Below are positions 5,346-12,973 of a stretch of 16,188 bases of DNA, piece after piece (the first letter of the stretch is position 1; each line of letters opens with the position of its first letter). The translations under genes were made by a program, and so were the position numbers. The stretch comes from JAGVYE01 sp964502785 (lineage in GTDB: Archaea > Nanobdellota > Nanobdellia > Woesearchaeales > GW2011-AR9). Where the stretch lies: contig CAZCXW010000026.1 in assembly GCA_964502785.1 (NCBI GenBank), positions 1 to 16,188 on the forward strand, written 5' to 3'. The notes under the pieces were generated by a model that ran no database searches, was not told the DNA's origin, and worked only from the letters and a program-made list of their open reading frames with translations.

Positions 5346-7005
5346 AACCGAATATGGGATGCATGTCTTTAATAGAGACAAATCTCATTCCGAGACAGCT
5401 TCCGCGATTGTTCGCAGTTATCACGGAGAGAAAAAAGCACACTGGAATTTGGGTCCCACCAACCGTTCTATAGTTAGAGATTACGATTATGCAAGACCTT
5501 GGGATGGTGAAGGAGATTATGTTTCTTACGCTCATTCCGGCACGGGAAGTATCATCGAAAACGGAGGAAGATTTTATGTTGACATGAGTCATCCCGAGTA
5601 CTGCACTCCTGAAGTAACAAATGCGCGGGATGCCGTAATCTGGGATAAAGCTGGCGAAAGAATTGTCCATACTGCCGCGCAAAATATTTTCGGGACAAAA
5701 ATTTTTAAAAATAACAGTGATGGAAAAGGTAACAGTTATGGCACACATGAAAATTATCTCATCAAGCGCTATTCTGAAACGGATTTTAAAGAAATTCTTG
5801 CCCGGGGCTTGATTCCTTTTTTTGTTACCAGGCAATTGTTTACGGGATCTGGAAAACTTGGTGTGGAGAGTCCAGAACCAGAGTATCTTTACCAATACGC
5901 ATCAAAATGGAAAGAAAACATGGGAGAGGGACAGGAGCCTTTCTGGACTAATTTTGAACGGCAAGCGGGAAAGTTGCGCAGCGCCTTGCGTGACATCGAA
6001 GCCTCATTTCTTGATCTTCCTGAATTTACAGAAATGGAAAAGCAAATGAATACCTTAATAACAAAGAGAAAGACAGTCGGAGTTCCTGTTGTTTATCAAA
6101 TGTCCCAACGAGCTGATTTCATCGAACAGATCATGGGCCTGCAAACAACTTTTGACCGTCCTTTGATTAATACGCGGGATGAGCCGCATGTCAATCACCA
6201 TAAATACATGAGACTGCACGTGATTTGCGGCGATGCCAATATGTGCGAAACAGCCATGTACCTTAAGATAGGAGTCACATCTTTAGTGTTGGACCTTATT
6301 GAAGATGGTTTACACCCCGTCATTACCCTCGCTGACCCTGTCCAGCAAACAAAAGCACTTTCCCGAGATCAAACCAGAAAATGGCTCGTCGCCTTAGAAG
6401 ATGGAAGCACTATCTCTGCCGTTGATCTTCAGCGTCTGTACTTAAAAAAAGCCCAGGATTCTTATCGTCAAAGAAATGAAATCATTGACGACATTCTTAG
6501 CCGCTGGGAAAAAACGTTAGACGCATTAGAAATGATTGAAAAAAAACCGCTAGAATTATTTGGTGAAGTGGATTGGGTGACAAAATTATATGTTCTCAAT
6601 GCCGTGGCGGAAAGGCATGATCTCCCTATGACGGATTCTTTGGTTGCCGAGTACGATCTGAATTATCATAACATCGATCCACGCGAAAGCGTGTTTTACA
6701 AGCTGCAGCACGCTGGAAAAATAAAACGAATTGTTACTGATGAGGAAATCAGGAAAGCCGTTTCACAACCCCCTCTTGACACAAGGGCTTTTCTTCGAAG
6801 CCGTATTATCCATCGCGCTGATGTCTGTAATGTCGATTGGGGGGGGTTCTCCATTTCTGTTGGAGGAAAAAAAGTAAAAGTCACAATGACTGAATCTTTG
6901 AGAGGGACACTGGCCGATCTTGGCAGCCTCGTTGAAGGCGATGAACAGTCCGCTGAAGATTTCCTCATGAAACTCAAAGGGATCGAAGGGATCATCATTG
7001 AATAA
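5314..7005 (+). CDS. dop: Dop-like Pup deamidase/depupylase
   Basis: A 563-residue member of the Dop/PafA carboxylate-amine ligase-like family. Dop converts Pup-GGQ to GGE and removes Pup from substrates. Assignment to Dop rather than PafA rests on the Dop-loop between the ATP-site strand GVETEYG (Glu11, Glu13) and the RFYVDMSHPEY strand with presumed nucleophile Asp90, and on DAVIWDKAGERIV, NNSDGKGNSYGTHENYL and TRDEPHVNHHKYMRLHVICGDANM. Between Gly183 and YQMSQR (261-266) lie 77 residues where mycobacterial Dop has about 10, so a helical insertion of roughly 65 residues is present. Residues about 414-477 are nearly identical to the neighbouring ligase. It overlaps the ATPase gene by 32 nt; a weak GGAAGA at 5302-5307 precedes the start. 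Confidence 0.9.
   Translation: MKLAPRVVGVETEYGMHVFNRDKSHSETASAIVRSYHGEKKAHWNLGPTNRSIVRDYDYARPWDGEGDYVSYAHSGTGSIIENGGRFYVDMSHPEYCTPEVTNARDAVIWDKAGERIVHTAAQNIFGTKIFKNNSDGKGNSYGTHENYLIKRYSETDFKEILARGLIPFFVTRQLFTGSGKLGVESPEPEYLYQYASKWKENMGEGQEPFWTNFERQAGKLRSALRDIEASFLDLPEFTEMEKQMNTLITKRKTVGVPVVYQMSQRADFIEQIMGLQTTFDRPLINTRDEPHVNHHKYMRLHVICGDANMCETAMYLKIGVTSLVLDLIEDGLHPVITLADPVQQTKALSRDQTRKWLVALEDGSTISAVDLQRLYLKKAQDSYRQRNEIIDDILSRWEKTLDALEMIEKKPLELFGEVDWVTKLYVLNAVAERHDLPMTDSLVAEYDLNYHNIDPRESVFYKLQHAGKIKRIVTDEEIRKAVSQPPLDTRAFLRSRIIHRADVCNVDWGGFSISVGGKKVKVTMTESLRGTLADLGSLVEGDEQSAEDFLMKLKGIEGIIIE
6554..6743 (+). repeat. Block shared with the pafA-like gene (copy 1)
   Basis: This 190-bp block matches 8288-8477 at about 17 differences (about 91% identity), including a 59-bp perfect run at 6574-6632 / 8308-8366. 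Flanking parts of the two genes are far more divergent. Confidence 0.92.
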
Positions 7006-7047
7006 AATGTATCAAATTGACATATAGATATTATTTTGATAATGGAA

Positions 7048-7072
7048 CATTAATAATCTAATAATATTAATG
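7048..7072 (+). promoter_or_regulatory. AT-rich inverted repeat upstream of pup
   Basis: CATTAAT (7048-7054) and ATTAATG (7066-7072) form a 7-bp dyad with an 11-bp spacer. A second dyad, TATCAAA / TTTGATA, lies at 7010-7016 and 7034-7040. The 99-bp dop-pup gap is strongly AT-rich and could hold a promoter and operator for pup. High A+T makes chance dyads likely. Confidence 0.4.
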
Positions 7073-7091
7073 ACACAATAAACAATATAAA

Positions 7092-7097
7092 AGAGGT
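7092..7097 (+). promoter_or_regulatory. Shine-Dalgarno of pup
   Basis: AGAGGT lies 7 nt before ATG 7105. It is one of the few clear ribosome-binding sites in the window, so pup is translated from a leadered mRNA, unlike the leaderless neighbours. Confidence 0.65.
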
Positions 7098-7104
7098 AAA
7101 AACT

Positions 7105-7356
7105 ATGAAACAAGAAAGAATGTATATCCTGCAAGATCTGGAATCTGTCGTTTGTCCTTATCTTATGTCGGGAGAAATTCAGAAGCGGGAACAGGAAATT
7201 CCTCAGAAAAGTCCTGAAAAAGGAAAATACGATCCTCAAAAGAGGAAAAATCCTGGCTTGTATCTTCCCGAAATAGGGCCCATTCTTGATGAAATAGATG
7301 GAATTCTTCAAGATCAACCTGTCCGGAAGAGATATCGTCAGCCTGGCGGTCAATAA
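7105..7356 (+). CDS. pup: Pup-like protein modifier ending in Gly-Gly-Gln
   Basis: An 83-residue, charged, probably mostly disordered protein. The C-terminal part GPILDEIDGILQDQP...QPGGQ aligns with mycobacterial Pup (LLDEIDDVLEEN...KGGQ): the amphipathic ARC-binding helix followed by the GGQ end. A terminal Gln implies that Dop must deamidate it to Glu before ligation, and a dop gene precedes it. It is about 20 residues longer than typical Pup (60-70). The extra N-terminus MYILQDLESVVCPYLMSGE is unusually hydrophobic and contains a Cys. The Lys/Pro/Glu-rich middle fits a flexible linker. It lies between dop and the ligase, the classic pup neighbourhood. Assignment rests on the C-terminal motif plus context. 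Confidence 0.9.
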   Translation: MKQERMYILQDLESVVCPYLMSGEIQKREQEIPQKSPEKGKYDPQKRKNPGLYLPEIGPILDEIDGILQDQPVRKRYRQPGGQ

Positions 7357-7383
7357 GTTTTTTAATCTATTTTAAACCATCCT

Positions 7384-9348
7384 TTGGTTTATTCTGACAC
7401 GCCTCGTTATGAACGCAAGAGAATTTTTGGCACGGAAGCAGAATTAGGAACATTAGGCGGGACGGAAAAGCTCCATGTTCAACGCGAGTTTCTTAGGAAT
7501 GGGGGGTTAATTTATTTAGATTTGAATCATTTGGAATACGCTTCTCCCGAGACGAGAGATCCTGTATCGGCCATTGCCTACGCACGGGCGGGGGAAATTA
7601 TTGTTTCTCATAAATATCCTCAAGCGCGTTTTTTTCGCAATAATGTTGCCTATTCCTTGCCCGATCCAAAAGCGTTAAAAAATGATTTAGAATTAATTAC
7701 TTTTGGAGCTCATGAAAGTTATTTTACATATGCCCATTGTTATGATCGAAAACTGCTGCCATTTCTTGTCACTAGGCAAATTTTTGCCGGGGCCGGAAGG
7801 CTCCGCCATGATGGGGCATTTGAAATAACACAACGGTCGGCGTTTATAGAGAGTGAAATTTCAGCCAGATCTACGGTGGATCGGGGAATCATTAACGTTC
7901 GAGAAGAACCGTTGGCCAGTGTCAACGGCTGGCAGCGGCTTCATCTCATTCTCGGCGATGCCAACATGTGTGAGGTTGCCGAATTTCTAAAGCTTGGCGC
8001 GACCGGTCTCGTCTTGGATTTAGCGGAAGACGATTCTCTTCCTTCTCTTGAGTATCCTTTGCCTAAAAAAGGGGAAAGTTTCTTATCAGTACGGGACATT
8101 AAAAAGATTTCTCAACAGCACAAAGACTGGAAAGTGAGCGGATTAGAAAAGAAAATAAAAAAAGCTACTGATGTGCAAAGAGCCTACCTCAATGCCGCAA
8201 AAAGGTATTACGACCGCGATGAGGTAACAACGGATCTTTTAGACCGCTGGGAATATGTTCTCAATTGTCTCGATGAAGATCCGCGGCAATTATTTGGCGA
8301 AGTGGACTGGGTGACAAAATTATATGTTCTCAATGCCGTGGCGGAAAGGCATGATCTCCCTATGACAGATTCCTTAGTTGCCGAGTACGATTTGAATTAT
8401 CATAACATTAATCCTAGCGAAAGCGTGTTTTACAAATTGCAGCAGGCAGGAAAAATAAAAAGAATCGTTACAGATGAATTCATTGCCAGAGCCGCGCAGG
8501 AACCACCTCCCAATACCCGCGCCTATGTCCGTGGAAAGATTGCCCAGGCTAAACCAGAATTAACCGAAAGAGGTATTTATTGGGATGAAATCTCCGGAAT
8601 TCCCATGGTTGATCCATTTACACATGATCAAACATATTTTCAAGATACTTTTTTTCATGATTTTCTCAGTCTTGGTGTTCCACTTTCTCTTCACGATTTT
8701 GCTGCTCAGCAAGGCTACCGGCTCCTTCAAAGGATTGAATTAGGATATAAGAATGAACTCACAAATTTTATTGCCGGCTTTAATGCCTTAAGCGGTTTGG
8801 ATTACATCGTCTCAAGCGTCAGTACAAAAACTCTTATTCAGCGAGGCTTTGATTCTTTTTTTCGGGATAGTTTGATCAATGAAAAAGGGGCTATTGGTCC
8901 TCTCCATTGGAGAACTTCTCATGGTTTCGTTTTGCGCCCTTTCGGCAAAGATGGAAAATATCTGAATGGGCTATCCGTCGAACAAATACCCCCTGGCAGT
9001 CCAGTTCGGGTTAAGGGCAAAGGTGAAAATCATTATCGGGTCGTCATCACTGTAGGAAAAGATGAGTTGAAAGATCTTGATTTTAATCCTTACGAATTAA
9101 TATTCCTGCATCCAGTCACTGCTTTTTTAACAGGTTTTCATACAGCTGCTGACAAAAAATTATATCTAAAACAATTTCTTGATGAAAGTTATCTTAAGCC
9201 AACTGTTAACAAATTGCATGAAGTTGAACAAGAATGTTGTTCCTTGGAAACGAGGCTCAAAAGAATGAAGCCCGGAGATCCAATCAATCCAGTGCTTCAT
9301 ATTGGCCGAGAAATACTGTGGCGGTTGTTTGGCGATATTTTTACATAA
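7384..9348 (+). CDS. pafA: PafA-like Pup ligase with extra C-terminal region
   Basis: A 654-residue member of the Pup ligase family, which phosphorylates the Pup C-terminal Glu with ATP and joins it to a substrate lysine. Motifs: IFGTEAELG near residue 14, LIYLDLNHLEYASPE with presumed catalytic Asp46, GAHESYF, FLVTRQIFAGAGR, INVREEP, LHLILGDANMCE. The Dop-loop is absent, as in PafA. The start is TTG 7384: a stop at 7363 and the position of GTEAELG leave no ATG option. The N-terminus is shorter than mycobacterial PafA (452 residues), while residues from about 400 on add some 215 that I do not recognise, ending in a helical, Cys-containing segment. HPEY is HLEY here. It lies 27 nt after pup. 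Confidence 0.87.
   Translation: MVYSDTPRYERKRIFGTEAELGTLGGTEKLHVQREFLRNGGLIYLDLNHLEYASPETRDPVSAIAYARAGEIIVSHKYPQARFFRNNVAYSLPDPKALKNDLELITFGAHESYFTYAHCYDRKLLPFLVTRQIFAGAGRLRHDGAFEITQRSAFIESEISARSTVDRGIINVREEPLASVNGWQRLHLILGDANMCEVAEFLKLGATGLVLDLAEDDSLPSLEYPLPKKGESFLSVRDIKKISQQHKDWKVSGLEKKIKKATDVQRAYLNAAKRYYDRDEVTTDLLDRWEYVLNCLDEDPRQLFGEVDWVTKLYVLNAVAERHDLPMTDSLVAEYDLNYHNINPSESVFYKLQQAGKIKRIVTDEFIARAAQEPPPNTRAYVRGKIAQAKPELTERGIYWDEISGIPMVDPFTHDQTYFQDTFFHDFLSLGVPLSLHDFAAQQGYRLLQRIELGYKNELTNFIAGFNALSGLDYIVSSVSTKTLIQRGFDSFFRDSLINEKGAIGPLHWRTSHGFVLRPFGKDGKYLNGLSVEQIPPGSPVRVKGKGENHYRVVITVGKDELKDLDFNPYELIFLHPVTAFLTGFHTAADKKLYLKQFLDESYLKPTVNKLHEVEQECCSLETRLKRMKPGDPINPVLHIGREILWRLFGDIFT
8288..8477 (+). 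repeat. Block shared with the dop gene (copy 2)
   Basis: Partner of 6554-6743, offset 1734 bp. It encodes residues about 302-365 of the ligase, including FGEVDWVTKLYVLNAVAERH, which is identical in both proteins. Confidence 0.92.
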
Positions 9349-9390
9349 TTTTTCCGGAGGAAAATGGCTGTAAATATTTTTCATCTAAAT

Positions 9391-9400
9391 ATTTATAAAT
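9391..9400 (+). promoter_or_regulatory. TATA box for the AsnB-Dph6 fusion gene
   Basis: ATTTATAAAT is centred 27 nt before ATG 9423, fitting a leaderless transcript separate from the pup cassette. Confidence 0.65.
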
Positions 9401-9422
9401 TATATTCTCGAGTATATAATAT

Positions 9423-11492
9423 ATGTGCGGAATCATTGGTATTTGTCATTATCCGGATGCAGAAAAGAAAGTTAAACAAGGTCTCACCCTTCTTCGAAAT
9501 AGAGGGAAAGATGGTTCTAAAGTTATTACCGCTGCTCCTTCCATTGTTATCGGGCATACGCTCCATGCCATTGTTGATTTCATTCCCCAGCCGCTTCAAG
9601 GAAAAGGAGTTCTTACTGCTAATTGTGAAATTTATAACTGGAAGGAGTTAAAAGAAAAGTATCATTTCTCGGCAAAAAATGATGCTGAATTCCTCCTAAA
9701 TTTTCTTGATAAATTTAAAATCTCAAGATTAGAAGAGCTCGATGGCGTCTTTGCTTTTGCCTATTTTGTTGATAATAAGATGTATCTCGGACGTGATCTT
9801 CTCGGTGAAAAGCCGTTGTGGTTTTCATATACCTTTGATGGTTTCGCCTTTGCTTCCGAAAAGAAAGTTTTGGAAAGATTAAAATATGCTGATGTCCAAG
9901 AATTAAATCCAAGACATATTCTTACATATGATACAAAAACAAAGAAATTACAGGATAGGGGGCGGAATTTTTTTAGCTATCTTCCGGAGCATAATTTAAA
10001 TGAAAGAGAATTACAGGAAAAAACTGAAAAATTACTTGACCAAGCCATTGAAAAGCGTCTTCCTTCCGCCAAATTCGGCCTTCTCTTTTCCGGAGGAATA
10101 GATTCAACATACATTGCAAAATACTTTAAAGATAAAAGATTAGATTTTACCTGTTATACGGCCGCCTTGAAAGGAGAAGGAAAGGAAGCAATCGATGTTA
10201 CCTATGCCCGAAAAGTTGCCGAAGCTCTCCATTTAAAATTAAAACTGAAGAAAATTCCATTGGATAAAGTTCCTCTATATCTAAAAAAAATAGTTCCGTT
10301 AATTGAAGATTCAAATGTTGTTAAAGTAGGTGTCGCGCTTCCTTTTTTTATCGCCTGCGAAATGGCTAAAGCCGATGGCTGCAAGGTCATTTTTTCTGGT
10401 TTGGGGAGCGAAGAAATCTTTGCGGGATACGAACGGCACAAGAACTCATCTAATATTAATCAAGAGTGTCTTTCCGGGCTGCGCAAAATCTATGAGCGGG
10501 ACCTCTATCGCGATGATGTTGTAACCATGGAGAATGGTCTCGAATTAAGATTGCCTTTCCTTGATAGGAATCTTGTGAAATTTGCGTTAAAAATTCCCGC
10601 TAAATACAAGATTGAGGGCCCTATAACAAAATCCATCTTAAGGAAAATCGCTTTAAAAAAGAATATTCCTGAAGAATTTGCGTATCGCAAAAAAACAGCC
10701 GCGCAATATGGTTCAAAATTTGACTATGCTTTAGCGAAACTCGCGAAGAAAAACGGTTTTAGTTCTAAATCCGCTTATGTACGGCAATTTTATCCGTCTC
10801 ATAATCTTAAACTCGGTGTTCTTTTCTCCTCTGGTAAAGATTCTGCCAGCGCCGCGTATATCCTGAAAAAACAAAATTATGAATTAACCTGTCTCATTCA
10901 TCTTAAGGCTAAAAATAGTGCTTCATATATGTTTCAAACCGCCGGTACGGAACTTATTGACCTCCAGGCCGAAGCCATGGCCTTGCCTCTTATTCTCCAG
11001 GAAACTACTGGGAAAAAAGAAGAAGAATTACATGATTTGGAAAAGGCGCTTAAAACTGCGCAGGAACGATATAAGATCAGTGGGATTGTCACCGGCGCTT
11101 TATTTTCTACCTACCAGCGTGATCGTATCGATAAAATTGTTGAAAAATTAGGTCTCAAAGTCTTCTCCCCGCTTTGGCATAAACCACAGGAACAGCATTT
11201 ACGGGAAGTTATAAATAATGGTTTTGAAGCAATTATTACTGCTGTCGCCGCAGACGGCTTGGATGAAAAATGGCTTGGGAAAAAAATCGATGAGAAAATG
11301 ATCATAACTTTACAGAAATTACATCAAAAGAATCATTTGAATATTGCAGGAGAGGGCGGAGAATACGAAACATTAGTCCTCAATGGTCCTTTATTCCAGA
11401 AAAAAATTAAAATCATGAAAACTGAGAAAGTCATGGATGGGAAAAATAGTGGGATATTAATTGTTAAAGAAGCGAGGTTGGAGGAGAAATGA
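9423..11492 (+). CDS. Asparagine synthetase B-like / Dph6 diphthine-ammonia ligase fusion
   Basis: A 689-residue three-domain protein. Residues 2 to about 190 are a class II glutamine amidotransferase: MCGIIG with nucleophile Cys2, RNRGKDG, and NCEIYNW for the usual NGEIYN. Residues about 200-440 are an asparagine synthetase domain with PP-loop SGGIDS (223-228), GLGSEEIFAGY, LELRLPFLD and KSILRKIA. Residues about 462-689 are a Dph6/ATP-PPase domain with a second PP-loop SSGKDS (469-474), VTGALFSTYQRDRI, WHKPQEQHLREVI and GEGGEYETLVLNGP. Dph6 amidates diphthine on elongation factor 2, the last step of diphthamide synthesis, normally with free ammonium. Here an attached glutaminase could feed ammonia to one or both synthetase sites. 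Own TATA box, so separate from pupylation genes. Confidence 0.9.
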   Translation: MCGIIGICHYPDAEKKVKQGLTLLRNRGKDGSKVITAAPSIVIGHTLHAIVDFIPQPLQGKGVLTANCEIYNWKELKEKYHFSAKNDAEFLLNFLDKFKISRLEELDGVFAFAYFVDNKMYLGRDLLGEKPLWFSYTFDGFAFASEKKVLERLKYADVQELNPRHILTYDTKTKKLQDRGRNFFSYLPEHNLNERELQEKTEKLLDQAIEKRLPSAKFGLLFSGGIDSTYIAKYFKDKRLDFTCYTAALKGEGKEAIDVTYARKVAEALHLKLKLKKIPLDKVPLYLKKIVPLIEDSNVVKVGVALPFFIACEMAKADGCKVIFSGLGSEEIFAGYERHKNSSNINQECLSGLRKIYERDLYRDDVVTMENGLELRLPFLDRNLVKFALKIPAKYKIEGPITKSILRKIALKKNIPEEFAYRKKTAAQYGSKFDYALAKLAKKNGFSSKSAYVRQFYPSHNLKLGVLFSSGKDSASAAYILKKQNYELTCLIHLKAKNSASYMFQTAGTELIDLQAEAMALPLILQETTGKKEEELHDLEKALKTAQERYKISGIVTGALFSTYQRDRIDKIVEKLGLKVFSPLWHKPQEQHLREVINNGFEAIITAVAADGLDEKWLGKKIDEKMIITLQKLHQKNHLNIAGEGGEYETLVLNGPLFQKKIKIMKTEKVMDGKNSGILIVKEARLEEK

Positions 11493-11495
11493 ATT

Positions 11496-11519
11496 CCCAC
11501 AAAAATATTTAAATGTGGG
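11496..11519 (+). promoter_or_regulatory. TATA element inside a CCCACA/TGTGGG inverted repeat
   Basis: TATTTAAAT (11506-11514) is enclosed by 6-bp arms CCCACA (11496-11501) and TGTGGG (11514-11519). The TATA centre is about 45 nt before ATG 11555, predicting a start near 11536 and a short leader. The dyad could be an operator over the TATA box or a hairpin ending the upstream gene. Confidence 0.5.
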
Positions 11520-11554
11520 TCTGGCTAAAGTAGGATGCTAATCAAAATTATAAA

Positions 11555-12970
11555 ATGACCTACACCTCTTTATCTTCATTCTCATGGCATTATTTTCATG
11601 TTCGCAAGAGAACTCCATTTTATGTTTGGTTATGGGTTCAAGGAGTGCTCTATCCAACTAAAGAGGTATTGCCTTACAAATTGTCCATAAAAGGGCCTAT
11701 CGGTCATGTGAATCACGCTGTTATCGTTGAATTGAATGATTGGAATTCCAGCTTAAAACAATCTATTGCTTGGTATCATAAAAATCCTCGATATTTATTT
11801 ATTATTTCCGATGCCGCATATAAAGACATTAAGAACCATCTTTCCTTATGGAAAAAAATAGGAAAAGTAAAAAATTGGTCAAAAAAATCAAATGCTCAAC
11901 TTCTCAAAGTTTTTATTTCATATGTGGATTCCATTATGAATTGGGATTACTTCATTTTTCCCCACTTATGGTTAGAGCCTTATCTCGAACAAGAACTCGC
12001 AAAATATCTTAGTAAAGAAGAGTATAACATTGCTGTTGATCCTATTAAAAAAGGGATCGTTGCCCTTGAGCGGGAACATTTACTGAAGATGGTGCTGATA
12101 TATCAGCGGGGTAAAAATATTGAGAAAGACCTCCAAAAACATGCGGAGAATTTTGGCTGGCTGATAAACAATAAGTATGATCTGTCTTTCACATCAAAAG
12201 AAGATTATTTTAAAAAAATTCTTTCAATTCCGAGTCCCCAACAAGAATTTATGAAAGAGAAACGAAGTTATCAAGAAAAAGTTATGAAATATAGGGATCT
12301 CTTAAAAAAACAGTCGCATAAAAAAGAAATTATTGACTTAATCGAGAGCGCTCAGGAAGCAGTCTTCTTTCGCAGTTTTAGAACCGAAAAATTATTCCAA
12401 AGTGGAATTTATCTTCAAAAATTGTTGCTAGAAATTGCGCTGAGAATTGGTGTAGGATTTAAAGAAATTGTGTATCTCACTCCGCCAGAGATTATTTCTT
12501 GTTTAGAAAATAACAATAACTACGACCGCACACTTATATTTGAGAGAATGAAAGGGTTTGCTTTATTGCCGCCTTCCGTGCCTATGGTTGTCGCTGGCAA
12601 AGAATTGGAACAATTAAATGACCATATACACTTATTTAATATACAAGGAACAAAACTCCAAGGTCATCCTGCTTACTTAGGCAAAGTCAGGGGGCAAGCT
12701 TATGTCGTTCAAGATCTTAAAGAATTAACAAAAGTACAAGAGGGCGGCATCTTAGTCTGCAATTCCACGACCCCTGATTTTGTTCCATTCTTACATAAAG
12801 TTACAGCGATTATTACTGACGAAGGCGGCATTTGCTGTCATGCTGCGGTAATCTCCAGAGAACTAAAAATTCCTTGCATCATCGGCACTAAATTCGCCAC
12901 AAAAGTATTAAAAGATGGAGATTTAGTTGAAGTTGACGCAAATAAAGGAATAGTGAGAAAATTAAGATGA
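11555..12970 (+). CDS. PEP-utilising enzyme mobile-domain protein 1
   Basis: A 471-residue protein whose last 90 or so residues form the swivelling phosphohistidine domain of PEP synthase and pyruvate phosphate dikinase: GKVRGQAYVV, then ILVCNSTTPDFVPFL, then TDEGGICCHAAVISRELKIPCIIGT with phosphorylatable His429. The first 370 residues are helix-rich with many aromatic residues; I see no ATP-grasp nucleotide-binding domain and no PEP/pyruvate barrel. Proteins of this layout recur in DPANN genomes without known function. It may be a carrier of phosphoryl groups or a degenerate regulator. It overlaps the next gene by ATGA (12967-12970), and its 3' end is almost identical in DNA to that gene's 3' end. 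Confidence 0.8.
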   Translation: MTYTSLSSFSWHYFHVRKRTPFYVWLWVQGVLYPTKEVLPYKLSIKGPIGHVNHAVIVELNDWNSSLKQSIAWYHKNPRYLFIISDAAYKDIKNHLSLWKKIGKVKNWSKKSNAQLLKVFISYVDSIMNWDYFIFPHLWLEPYLEQELAKYLSKEEYNIAVDPIKKGIVALEREHLLKMVLIYQRGKNIEKDLQKHAENFGWLINNKYDLSFTSKEDYFKKILSIPSPQQEFMKEKRSYQEKVMKYRDLLKKQSHKKEIIDLIESAQEAVFFRSFRTEKLFQSGIYLQKLLLEIALRIGVGFKEIVYLTPPEIISCLENNNNYDRTLIFERMKGFALLPPSVPMVVAGKELEQLNDHIHLFNIQGTKLQGHPAYLGKVRGQAYVVQDLKELTKVQEGGILVCNSTTPDFVPFLHKVTAIITDEGGICCHAAVISRELKIPCIIGTKFATKVLKDGDLVEVDANKGIVRKLR

Positions 12971-12973
12971 AAA
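12860..12973 (+). repeat. 114-bp direct repeat, copy 1
   Basis: It matches 13921-14034 with one mismatch (12922 T versus 13983 C). It spans the last 36 codons, the stop, and the ATGA start of the next gene. Confidence 0.95.

Noticed and set aside
5296..5895. 199-codon minus-strand reading frame opposite dop
   Set aside because: It is antisense to a well-conserved Dop catalytic region, with no recognisable domain or promoter.
7012..7353. 113-codon minus-strand reading frame across pup
   Set aside because: It is antisense to pup and the AT-rich spacer; its low-complexity hydrophobic content follows from base composition.
9364..9651. 95-codon plus-strand reading frame after pafA with GGAGG just upstream
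   Set aside because: It runs out of frame through the AsnB-Dph6 promoter and first 230 bp of that gene; the GGAGG is only 3 nt from the ATG and the translated product looks like frame-shifted coding sequence.
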